A stretch of DNA of 35,335 bases. Origin: a virus. Position 1 is the first letter of the stretch. Every line of letters begins with the position of its first letter. The stretch is from the IMG/VR virus record IMGVR_UViG_3300020185_003165, positions 1 through 35,335 of that record, one strand, 5' to 3'. Shown piece after piece: positions 1 through 7,261 of this stretch. The position numbers and the translations under genes were made by a program. The notes under the pieces are model-generated. The model was not told the origin of the DNA, did not search any database, and was given only the letters and a program-made list of their open reading frames with translations.

Positions 1-135
1 TTCTGTTTCAACCCATATATCATTTTCATTTGGGGGAACTTCGGGATAAGTATTATTAGTATAATATCTAGTACCAATAGTGCCTACAAATTCATTTGTA
101 TTTCTTATTTCTTTTACGTTAGAATACCTATTCAT
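1..135 (-). CDS. Baseplate protein, gp53/LysM-adaptor type, 5' fragment
   Basis: Only the first 45 codons are in the window and the frame stays open to the left edge. The peptide starts MNRYSNVKEIRNT and contains GTRYYTNNTYPEVPP followed by NDIWVETE. A short N-terminal segment of the type 'RYY..T.YPE.P...DIWV', which normally leads into a LysM-like fold, is typical of T4 gp53-type baseplate wedge or LysM baseplate proteins of myoviruses; this is recalled family knowledge, not a search. The start codon overlaps the stop of the upstream 707-aa gene by one base (TAATG), implying translational coupling. The position directly after the tape measure and tube-initiator-like genes fits a baseplate gene. 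Confidence 0.55.
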   Translation of the reverse strand, partial: MNRYSNVKEIRNTNEFVGTIGTRYYTNNTYPEVPPNENDIWVETE

Positions 136-2258
136 TATGTTTGGCTTTGGTTATCTCCTCCACTACCTGCAGTTGGTTGATATGTTTCATATACATCATT
201 GTAATTATTATTAACCCCATTACTTAATGCAATAAATTTACTATTTGGATTATTTGCATTATTTGGTTTTTCTGGTAGGAATGTATGAATTGGAGTGAAT
301 GAAAACCCGCTTACTTTAATAACATGGGGGAGTTCTTTAACACTACCATCTGATCCTCCTTCAGCATCAATAGCTATTTCCCAAGTTGAAGTATCAGGTA
401 TATCATATGTTAATGATGTAATAAAACCAGGCTGTTCATATAAATATCCCCCTACTGTTAGTCTAACTAAATTTCCTCTCATAAACCCTGCTGCTGTGTA
501 ATCAGGAGCTAAAGTTGATGCTAAATAATTTAATTTTTTATACATGGGGATAAGTTCAGCTTTTGATTGTGCTGCAACTGTAAAACCTAATGATATAGTT
601 CTACCAAACCCTTCATAATTGTATAATGGTTCTCCCCTTCCAACATACTTAATACTATTCCAATTAGCTTCATAATTATCTGACATATTATCTAAAAATG
701 CTCTAAAATGCATATAAACAGCTTCACCATCTGTGCCATCATTATTTATAGCTGCTATTCTAAACTTAACTAAATCATTAATTGGTTGGTTTGCGTCAGG
801 CCCTGTACCATCATACATAGGCATAGCTGTAATTTTATCTAATGCTTGTAATTCAGTTGCTGGGATTCCATAATTCCATACATTTTTATTTCCAGTGTAA
901 TCTGCTCTGTATTCACCACCTTCTTTTCCAGGCATACCCATATTAAGCCTTTCATCTATATTTTTAACTCTATAGTTAGGGGATAAACCTATTACAGATG
1001 ATACTTTTGTATCTTCTAAATTAACTCCATCTACATCATATAGTTCTTTTCTAAAATCTGTAGGGTATAAACCCGCAGCTCCTCCTTCAATTACATTTTC
1101 TTTACCTATTAATTGTGGTTGTGAATATGTTCTTGAGTTATTTTTGTATAATACATTATTATTTACTATAAATTTTTGAGTATTATATGTTGTTACTTCT
1201 CCAGTTTCATCATCTGTAAATGAATTTATCTCATTTACTAACCCATCTACCTTATAATTAAAAGTTTGGTAAGGACCATTTATTCCTTTTAATATTGCGG
1301 GACCATTAACATCATCAAATAAAAATTCTCTATTTCTCTGGAATTTAAATTTTTCATTTGATGTTAAATATAATTGGCCGTATTTAGCTGTGGCACTATT
1401 TTGGATGGAAAGTTGGTATTGGAATTTTGATAAATCATCAGTTTGATATGATCTTCTAGTAACTCCACCTAAATAAAACTGTCCAGGGTTTGATACAGAT
1501 TGAGGATTTGCTACTCCTGTTCGTTGATCTGCAAATCTAATATTTGTTTTACCTATTCCTAAAATAGCACCCGGTCCTCCACTATAAGCAAAAATATTTT
1601 GGTCTGGGCTGTTGCCTACTTCTTCAGCCCTAGTTAAGAATGTTACTAATCTATTATTTTCAGCTGTTTCATTTAATTGTTTAGTAGCTGCTTCATAGGT
1701 ATTTAAACCTAATAAACTCATCCCTGGAGGTAAATCACCCTGAAATAAACCCCCTTCTACTACACCACTCATTGGGGAAAAAGGGTCTAAACCTAATAAA
1801 TTTGCATGAAATCCTAACCCATTTCCTAAAGCTGTTGCTATAGTACCTATAGGAGTATAAACTCCTTGATTTATATTACCACCACCTTCAGCTATTAGTC
1901 CATTTTCATTTACACCCCAAACATAAGGTGTAAAACCGGCATATCCTAAACCAAATGAAGCTGGGGTTTTAACTGATGTTCTAGATAATATATTTTGTTT
2001 AGCTATAAATCCTAAACCTGCTGATGGATTTTTAGTATCCACAAACATTTGGGCTAATCTACCTACATCATCTAACGCATTTGAAACTGCCTTTAATCCT
2101 CCCCTAACGATAAAATCCGGTCCTGATCTTACAGGAAGGTTATCATCACCTTGAGGAATATCTTTAGTAATATAAGGTTGACGACTGTCGTCACTATTAC
2201 GTCTGTCTCTCCCCCAAGGCAGATTTGTAAAATCTGTTTGGAAATTAATTAGAGGCAT
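135..2258 (-). CDS. Putative baseplate/tail-tube-initiator-like structural protein (707 aa)
   Basis: Large soluble protein with no signal peptide or membrane segment. The first half, about residues 1-350, is rich in Gly, Asn and Pro and not recognised. The last ~200 residues contain an ordered beta-rich pattern: FRAFLDNMSDNYEANWNS, then YVGRGEPLYNYEGFGRT, SKAELIPMYKKLNYLAS and GGYLYEQPGFITSLTYD, ending with a predicted tube-like strand (HVIKVSGFSF). Such an arrangement is seen in baseplate proteins that cap or nucleate the tail tube in contractile systems (gp48/gp54-like, tube fold). The place between the tape measure protein and a gp53-like gene supports this. The assignment to gp48/gp54 specifically is inference; it could be another baseplate hub protein. 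No Shine-Dalgarno precedes the ATG. Confidence 0.5.
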   Translation of the reverse strand: MPLINFQTDFTNLPWGRDRRNSDDSRQPYITKDIPQGDDNLPVRSGPDFIVRGGLKAVSNALDDVGRLAQMFVDTKNPSAGLGFIAKQNILSRTSVKTPASFGLGYAGFTPYVWGVNENGLIAEGGGNINQGVYTPIGTIATALGNGLGFHANLLGLDPFSPMSGVVEGGLFQGDLPPGMSLLGLNTYEAATKQLNETAENNRLVTFLTRAEEVGNSPDQNIFAYSGGPGAILGIGKTNIRFADQRTGVANPQSVSNPGQFYLGGVTRRSYQTDDLSKFQYQLSIQNSATAKYGQLYLTSNEKFKFQRNREFLFDDVNGPAILKGINGPYQTFNYKVDGLVNEINSFTDDETGEVTTYNTQKFIVNNNVLYKNNSRTYSQPQLIGKENVIEGGAAGLYPTDFRKELYDVDGVNLEDTKVSSVIGLSPNYRVKNIDERLNMGMPGKEGGEYRADYTGNKNVWNYGIPATELQALDKITAMPMYDGTGPDANQPINDLVKFRIAAINNDGTDGEAVYMHFRAFLDNMSDNYEANWNSIKYVGRGEPLYNYEGFGRTISLGFTVAAQSKAELIPMYKKLNYLASTLAPDYTAAGFMRGNLVRLTVGGYLYEQPGFITSLTYDIPDTSTWEIAIDAEGGSDGSVKELPHVIKVSGFSFTPIHTFLPEKPNNANNPNSKFIALSNGVNNNYNDVYETYQPTAGSGGDNQSQT

Positions 2259-2267
2259 ATTTTAAAT

Positions 2268-2567
2268 TTAGATTCCTGCTGCTCCTTCAGGTAAGTTATT
2301 TGCATATCTGTTTACTGGTTCTTGGTATGCTTGTGTTTGTTCACCTAATTGAGAAGTACTTGGATTAGTATATCCCATAGCTCCTGCACCAAAATTATCA
2401 TATGCTGGATTTGTTAATGTTGGGTCTCCAATATTTGAGTATTGATTGTGGAGTAATGAATTACCTACAATGCTAACTGCGTCTGGAGCTTGTGGGCTTG
2501 CTGGTGATACAGGAACACCTAAAGGTGATCCATCAGTATCAAACATTTTTTGAATTGAATTTGCCAT
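2268..2567 (-). CDS. Small hypothetical protein, tail region (99 aa)
   Basis: I do not recognise this family. The protein is low-complexity and likely flexible, rich in Pro, Asn, Gly, Ser and Ala (GVPVSPASPQAPDAVS near the N terminus), with few charged residues, no Cys and no membrane segment. It lies between the tape measure gene and the 707-aa baseplate-like gene, nine bases before the latter, so it probably belongs to the same late tail operon. A TTATAAATATT element (plus-strand reading) lies in the gap before it, suggesting its own start of transcription. Possible roles are a minor tail or baseplate component. Coding status is supported by tight packing and a clean ATG-to-stop frame with no competing frame. 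Confidence 0.6.
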   Translation of the reverse strand: MANSIQKMFDTDGSPLGVPVSPASPQAPDAVSIVGNSLLHNQYSNIGDPTLTNPAYDNFGAGAMGYTNPSTSQLGEQTQAYQEPVNRYANNLPEGAAGI

Positions 2568-2595
2568 AATTGTATGTGTTTAATTTGTTGTTTTG

Positions 2596-2606
2596 TTATA
2601 AATATT
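2596..2606 (-). promoter_or_regulatory. Candidate late promoter element before the 99-aa gene
   Basis: On the coding strand this reads AATATTTATAACAAAA, about 28 bases upstream of the ATG. The same element recurs in most intergenic gaps of the window. It resembles a -10 box; the reverse complement is an exact TATAAATA. Function is inferred from recurrence and position only. Confidence 0.35.
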
Positions 2607-2607
2607 A

Positions 2608-5571
2608 TTAAATATTGGAAGTCGCCATAACCATTGCTTTACCTGCTTTAGCTCCATCAATATAAACATCACCGCCACTTTTTACTGCTGATATTAATTC
2701 TTTTAATAGAGTTACTACTTGAGAATTATCACCCCCACCTGTAAGATTAGTTCCCCCCATTATAATATCATCAGCTCTAAACTTTTGAATAGGTTGTCCT
2801 GGTCTTGAAATAAAATCTTCTGCTATACCCGCAGCTTCTGATTCTTTGTCATAGAATGTATTTCTAACAATACCCCCTACAGTTTCTTGTCCTGGCATTA
2901 ACCCTCCTAATCTTCTTCCTAACCAATCTCCTGCTATACCTGCAACTGGGGTTAAAGCTATTCCTAAACCTGGTGCTATGTTTAAAGCTTGAATAGCTGC
3001 CATTCCACCAGCGGACCCAATAACTGCTCCTATACCTTCATTTACTCTTTTTCCTATTGCTACGTCTATCTCTTTTTTAGTTTTACCGTCAGCAATCATT
3101 CCTTTAATGTCTGAGTTTGCAAATACTCCTTCAATAAAACTTCCTATTATAGGAATTCTTTTTGTTAATGATTTTAAAGTTTGACCTAAAGCAGCTTTAC
3201 CAATTACAGGTTTAATAGCATCTTTTAAAGCATTTATAGGATTTATTTTACTAAAAAGTCCTCCAATTTTAGACATCATACCTCCACCAGCTGCACCACC
3301 TGCTGTTGCTACTTTTGATGCTGCTGCTTTAGTAGATGCTCCTGCAACCCCCTCAGCAACATTAGCTGATGTGGATGCTGCTGATGACGCAGCTGTTGAA
3401 CCAAACCCTAATGTACTTGCTAAAGATGATGCAGCTCCTCCTATTTTAGTTAAAAAACCAAACATATTTTTTAATACTCCTAAACCTGCTTTCATTCTTG
3501 CAAATATCCTAATCCCAGATATAATTCCCATATATTTACCTATACTTGTAAATAAACCTCCTACACTTTGGGCAGCTTCAACCATATCCATTAATCCATC
3601 TAATATCTTAGATATGGATTCCATAATAGGAGTTAATTGATCTTTTAATTTTACCATAGCATCTGCAAATCTTTTACTAGCAGCCTCAGCATGTAGTTGA
3701 TCTGTTAATTGATCAGATCCAATTTGTCTTTGTTCATCAGCTGTTATAACTCCATCCTCCATTGCTTTATTATAAGCATCAGAAGCAGCTGTCATAGATT
3801 TAGCTTCACCTGTTAAAAGCTCTTGGGTTTCTAAAGTTTCTGCTAATTCTTCCCTTGACATTCCAAAGGCTTTGGCTAATGATTGTTGTTGTAAAACATT
3901 CATTTTACTAAAATCTTTAGCTGTTCCTATTTCTCTAGATATTGCTTTGGCTAATCCTTCTTGATCACCCATTAAAGCAGCTCTTCTGGCATCTTCTAAA
4001 TTTAACTGTTTACCAGTCATTAATTCAGCTTCCATCTCTGCTGCTATAGAACTTTCAAAGTCTAATAGTGATGATGATGTTTTTTCAAGTTGTGATTGAC
4101 TCATTCCTAATTTAGCAGCTTGGAATGCTGCATTAGCTAATGATTTACCTTGACCTTCCATTGATAATCTATTAGCAGCACTAATATTACCAATGGCAGC
4201 AAATGTTTGTTGTTGGTTTACTGCTACTCCTTCTTGTTCTGCTAAAATTGCTACTTGTCCTCTTAAGGTTGCAGTAAGATCTTCAGCACTTTCACCTCTT
4301 AATTTTGCTGATTTTACAAATTGAGCTGCTTGTTCATTGGTTAACCCAAATTCATTAGATAATAATGAAAATGTTTTTAATTCATCTTGGGTTAGTTTAA
4401 CAGCACCTCCTATTTCTTGGTTGAATTCTTGTATACCTTTAACAGCATCTGCAATATTAAAATGAAGTTCTCCACTAGAATTAGCAGCTACATTTAATGA
4501 AGATTTTAAATTATTAGCATCATCTCTCCCTAGGGCAAATGTTTTAGCTAAATCTTCTCTTTCTTCCCCAAACTTTTTAATTCCATCTTTTAAACCCTTA
4601 AGTATAGCTACATCTAAAGCAGCTAACATTTCCTTCTTAAACTTTGTAGCTCCCTTTACAAGTGTATCTCCTAAAACTTTTGCCTCAATGTCGGCATCCT
4701 CTAAACCTAGTTTACTTAAATCTTTAAGCTCTTCACCTGTTCTTTCACCGTTTGCCTGGGCTTTTTTTAATTCCGTATTAAAATCATTAGCTGCTTGTTG
4801 TTGGTCGTAAAGTTCTTCAGTTAATTCATTAGCTTCTTTACTTATGTCCTTAAACATATCAGCATATTTACCAAATCCTAAACTTTTCATTAACCCACCA
4901 GCTGAGTCTAATGCTTTATTGGTTAATTCATTGTACTCAGCAACCTTTGCTTCTTTTGCTTGCCTGTCTGCTAATTTTTGGTTTATGTCAGTTAAAACTG
5001 AAGACTCAGCCTGCATCTCCATTATCATATCAGCATGACCCTCAGTAATCTTTTCTTGTACTAATAATGATGCTAAACGTTTTTTTAGATTAGCTTCATT
5101 TAATTTTTCACCATCTTTTCCTAAAAGTATTTCTTTATTAGCTATTTGAAAGTTAGAAAGTTGGGATTTGTATTTTTGTTGGAGTTGGGCAAGTTCTTTA
5201 GCGTTTAGTCTGTTAATACCCTCTTGATCATCTTTTAACTTTTCAGCAATTCCCTGGATTTGGCTGGTTGCTCTTTTAGTAATGTTAAGACTTTCATTTT
5301 GCTTTTTTAGGGCACCATTTAAACCTATTAAAGTTTCAAAGTAACCCTTTGCATTTTTCCCAACATTATCTAATTGCTTATCTAATTCATCTACACCATC
5401 AACTAGTTTAATAATAGCATCATCAGCATCCTCCATAGCGTCAATAAACTCACGTGCTGTTTGACCCGTAAAAGGATTTGCTTTACCTAAAGATTCATAG
5501 CCTCTTCTTATCTGTTTAAGAAGTTCAACTACCTGTTGGTATTTTTTAGGGTCTAAACTATTATCAGCCAT
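2608..5571 (-). CDS. Tail tape measure protein (987 aa)
   Basis: The length, the place after the sheath, tube and gp26-like genes, and the composition fit a tape measure protein, which sets tail length and is carried inside the tube. The first ~650 residues are largely charged, helical and coiled-coil-like (Lys, Glu, Gln, Ala, Leu). They are followed by Ala/Gly/Ser-rich hydrophobic stretches at about 690-780 and 860-910 (for example GAVIGSAGGMAAI and ALTPVAGIAGDWLG), which may be the membrane-interacting part. The C terminus ends GGDVYIDGAKAGKAMV, a motif seen at the ends of tape measure-like proteins of myoviruses. With the usual ~0.15 nm of tail per residue, the tail would be roughly 150 nm; this is inference. 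The gene is preceded by a promoter-like element within an inverted repeat. Confidence 0.85.
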   Translation of the reverse strand: MADNSLDPKKYQQVVELLKQIRRGYESLGKANPFTGQTAREFIDAMEDADDAIIKLVDGVDELDKQLDNVGKNAKGYFETLIGLNGALKKQNESLNITKRATSQIQGIAEKLKDDQEGINRLNAKELAQLQQKYKSQLSNFQIANKEILLGKDGEKLNEANLKKRLASLLVQEKITEGHADMIMEMQAESSVLTDINQKLADRQAKEAKVAEYNELTNKALDSAGGLMKSLGFGKYADMFKDISKEANELTEELYDQQQAANDFNTELKKAQANGERTGEELKDLSKLGLEDADIEAKVLGDTLVKGATKFKKEMLAALDVAILKGLKDGIKKFGEEREDLAKTFALGRDDANNLKSSLNVAANSSGELHFNIADAVKGIQEFNQEIGGAVKLTQDELKTFSLLSNEFGLTNEQAAQFVKSAKLRGESAEDLTATLRGQVAILAEQEGVAVNQQQTFAAIGNISAANRLSMEGQGKSLANAAFQAAKLGMSQSQLEKTSSSLLDFESSIAAEMEAELMTGKQLNLEDARRAALMGDQEGLAKAISREIGTAKDFSKMNVLQQQSLAKAFGMSREELAETLETQELLTGEAKSMTAASDAYNKAMEDGVITADEQRQIGSDQLTDQLHAEAASKRFADAMVKLKDQLTPIMESISKILDGLMDMVEAAQSVGGLFTSIGKYMGIISGIRIFARMKAGLGVLKNMFGFLTKIGGAASSLASTLGFGSTAASSAASTSANVAEGVAGASTKAAASKVATAGGAAGGGMMSKIGGLFSKINPINALKDAIKPVIGKAALGQTLKSLTKRIPIIGSFIEGVFANSDIKGMIADGKTKKEIDVAIGKRVNEGIGAVIGSAGGMAAIQALNIAPGLGIALTPVAGIAGDWLGRRLGGLMPGQETVGGIVRNTFYDKESEAAGIAEDFISRPGQPIQKFRADDIIMGGTNLTGGGDNSQVVTLLKELISAVKSGGDVYIDGAKAGKAMVMATSNI

Positions 5572-5572
5572 T

Positions 5573-5609
5573 ATAGGTTTGTTTTATTATAAATATTAGA
5601 AAAACCTAT
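5573..5609. repeat. Inverted repeat (ATAGGTTT/AAACCTAT) around the pre-tape-measure promoter element
   Basis: ATAGGTTT at 5573-5580 and its complement AAACCTAT at 5602-5609 flank a 21-base spacer that contains the promoter-like TTATAAATATT. One arm touches the stop codon of the 109-aa gene and the other lies directly before the tape measure ATG. It could form an RNA hairpin that hides or exposes the start. A chance origin in AT-rich sequence is possible. Confidence 0.35.
5587..5597 (-). promoter_or_regulatory. Candidate late promoter element before the tape measure gene
   Basis: The coding strand reads AATATTTATAATAAAAC, 15 bases upstream of the ATG. It matches the element found before several other late genes here. 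It sits within the loop of a short inverted repeat. Confidence 0.35.
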
Positions 5610-5935
5610 TTTTGCGTTCTTTTTGAAACGTAAGAGGGGGGTGATATACTTTTTGGTGGTTGGGATTTAGTTGGGTTATTTAAATCTATTTGTGTGCCTT
5701 TTCCCTTATTAGCTTTTTTTCTATTCTCTTCAACTTCATCATAATGACTTTTTAGTTTATTAAAAGTAAACTTACGTAGCCATATAGGCATGTTATACAC
5801 AGTGTTCCAATCATATCCACCCTTACCATTGAATACAATTTCGTGTATTGTATTAAATACGTTTACTCTAACTCCGGGCGCATTATCGAGCGTCAGGCCA
5901 AAAAAAGTTAAGTCCAATGGGGAGGATTGCGTCAT
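5606..5935 (-). CDS. Tail assembly chaperone-like / gp51-like small protein, possibly expressed by frameshift (109 aa)
   Basis: The protein has a compact N-terminal part containing IHEIVFNGKGGYDWNTVYN and MPIWLRKFTFNKLK, followed by a charged, Lys- and Pro-rich tail. The position between a gp26-like protein and the tape measure protein is the one held by tail assembly chaperones in many phages. The frame overlaps the end of the gp26-like gene by 53 bases. It can be read from its own ATG, which has GGAAGGA five bases upstream, one of very few Shine-Dalgarno-like sequences in the window. Alternatively it may be fused to the upstream protein by a +1 (or -2) shift on the seven-T run at 5900-5906. 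Which route is used cannot be told from sequence alone. In T4 terms the place is that of gp51/gp26; direct homology to gp51 is not established here. Confidence 0.65.
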   Translation of the reverse strand: MTQSSPLDLTFFGLTLDNAPGVRVNVFNTIHEIVFNGKGGYDWNTVYNMPIWLRKFTFNKLKSHYDEVEENRKKANKGKGTQIDLNNPTKSQPPKSISPPSYVSKRTQK

Positions 5936-6617
5936 CAGTCCTTCCGTCGGGAAAAAAAGTTAGATCAACATCTGGTTGAACTAATTTTATATAGTTTCTT
6001 AATGCCCTGGAATCCTGGGCTAGCAGATAATTATCTACAAACTCCCTAATTGATTTTCTATCAGGATTTCCCTCAATTGCTGTTATAATATATTTTAAAC
6101 GAGTAGACATTTCAGGATTAGCATCCTTATTAATCTTTTTAAGTCCTTGAAGTTCTCTTTCAATAGCTCTTTCATCTTTTCCATCTAATATTTTAAAAGA
6201 TATTTTAGCTTTAATTTTTGGGAGTTCATAATCAAACTCATTTACTCCTTTTGTAATTAAATCTTCATTGAACTGAACATTTTCTAATGTAGATAAATCA
6301 ACTGATTGTTTTTCGCCATTATAATCAAAGTCATAGGTTGCACCATATCCTAAGATACGGGCTGCAATAAGTAGTGCATTTTTATCTCCTACGATAATAT
6401 CATCATATTTAATAGATTTATTAACTATAAGTGATTGTAGTAGTTTATCTAGTACAATTCCTTTTTTAATGTATGATTGGTTAGTTAAAATATCTTCTTC
6501 TTTAGCAGTCATATATTTTATTTCAACCATACCAGAAGATAGTGGGTTGTCTTCAGGGTATAATAATCCCTTTGAAGGTAATTCTACGTTTTCAGTAGGT
6601 AGTTTAAATTCTTCCAT
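5883..6617 (-). CDS. T4 gp26-like baseplate/tail assembly protein (244 aa)
   Basis: The N terminus has VELPSKGLLYPEDNPLSSG followed by VEIKYMTAKEEDIL, the hallmark opening of the T4 gp26 type (Pfam T4_baseplate family) as I recall it. The rest is a mixed alpha/beta domain with a helical second half around residues 150-220, and there is no membrane segment. In T4, gp26 is needed for baseplate hub assembly; the placement just upstream of the tape measure gene also matches the tail assembly chaperone slot. Its 3' end contains two copies of a short DNA motif ending in seven T (5952-5958 and 5900-5906), and the second lies in the overlap with the next frame. The 102-base leader holds the terminator of the tube gene and a TATAACAAAT element before the ATG. 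Confidence 0.75.
   Translation of the reverse strand: MEEFKLPTENVELPSKGLLYPEDNPLSSGMVEIKYMTAKEEDILTNQSYIKKGIVLDKLLQSLIVNKSIKYDDIIVGDKNALLIAARILGYGATYDFDYNGEKQSVDLSTLENVQFNEDLITKGVNEFDYELPKIKAKISFKILDGKDERAIERELQGLKKINKDANPEMSTRLKYIITAIEGNPDRKSIREFVDNYLLAQDSRALRNYIKLVQPDVDLTFFPDGRTDDAILPIGLNFFWPDAR
5900..5958 (-). other. Candidate slippery site region for +1/-2 frameshift between gp26-like and 109-aa frames
   Basis: The coding strand has two TAACTTTTTTT motifs, ending in T7 runs at 5952-5958 and 5900-5906. In the gp26-like frame the second is AAC TTT TTT TGG; in the downstream frame it is ACT TTT TTT GGC, so a +1 slip keeps Phe-tRNA pairing on TTT. The gp26-like stop follows at 5885-5883. Both frames are open over the whole overlap. 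This is an inference from frame geometry. Confidence 0.35.
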
Positions 6618-6666
6618 ATAAATTTTATTTGTTATAACTTAATATTCGCGTATACATATATAATAT

Positions 6667-6693
6667 AAAAAAAAGCTTGACCGAAGCCAAGCT
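6667..6693 (-). terminator. Rho-independent terminator after tail tube gene
   Basis: The coding strand reads AGCTTGGC-TTCG-GTCAAGCT followed by a run of T. The eight-base-pair stem, with one G-U pair, is closed by a C(UUCG)G tetraloop. It lies 27 bases after the tube gene stop and before the gp26-like gene, so it would keep abundant tube and sheath mRNA from running into the low-copy tail assembly genes. Confidence 0.9.
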
Positions 6694-6719
6694 ATTTTTC
6701 AAAAATATATAATTTCTTA

Positions 6720-7208
6720 TTAGAAATTCAACACGCAGTAATCCATTCCAATTGTTAAATCAATGTTTTGAGCTTCACCATCAGTGTCCCAATTCATATC
6801 AGCAAACGATCCGTCTTTGATAAATGCTCCTTTTATGATCCATTCAGAAACAACATCACCTACAGGACCTAACACATCAATTGTTAAATCTTTTTTATAG
6901 AAATCAGAGTAACCATCTCTACCAGTTACTGATTCATGGTGTAATCTAACCCACTCCATTACAGCTTGTGCTCCTGAAGGTGTTATAGGGTCAAATAATT
7001 GCATCGTAATGTCATTCCATCTTAACTTACCTTTAACTTTTCTATAAGTGTTGATATGATTTAATGTAATTTCATCTTGTGCGAACCCTAATCCACTAAT
7101 ACCTTTAATAATGTATGATGGAAATCCATCTACGTACATGATAAATCTATTAGCTACCTTTGGCTCAAATGCTGTGAAAAATATTTCGTTTGGATCTAAT
7201 ACTGCCAT
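6720..7208 (-). CDS. gp19: Tail tube protein (gp19-like, 162 aa)
   Basis: Length and composition are those of T4-type tail tube subunits, which form hexameric rings stacked inside the sheath. Features include an N-terminal segment with FTAFEPKVANRFIMYVDGFP, a central RKVKGKLRWNDITMQLFDP strand pair and a WIIKGAFIKDGSFADMNWD strand region near the C terminus. The order sheath then tube is the conserved contractile-tail order. The gene is followed by a strong UUCG terminator and preceded by a TTATAAATATT element (plus-strand reading), so it can be transcribed as a short, abundant unit. No Shine-Dalgarno is seen before its ATG. Confidence 0.93.
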   Translation of the reverse strand: MAVLDPNEIFFTAFEPKVANRFIMYVDGFPSYIIKGISGLGFAQDEITLNHINTYRKVKGKLRWNDITMQLFDPITPSGAQAVMEWVRLHHESVTGRDGYSDFYKKDLTIDVLGPVGDVVSEWIIKGAFIKDGSFADMNWDTDGEAQNIDLTIGMDYCVLNF

Positions 7209-7236
7209 TTTATGTTTTTTTAATTTTTTTATTCAA

Positions 7237-7247
7237 TTATAAATATT
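7237..7247 (-). promoter_or_regulatory. Candidate late promoter element before tail tube gene
   Basis: The coding strand reads TAATATTTATAATTGAA, about 28 bases upstream of the ATG, in the only gap between sheath and tube genes. It belongs to the recurring element family of this window. Confidence 0.35.
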
Positions 7248-7261
7248 ATACTTTTTAACTT

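Noticed and set aside
4844-5038. Plus-strand frames of 60-90 codons inside the tape measure, sheath and 707-aa genes.
   Set aside because: They lie wholly within confident minus-strand genes, resemble no family and have no leader signals.
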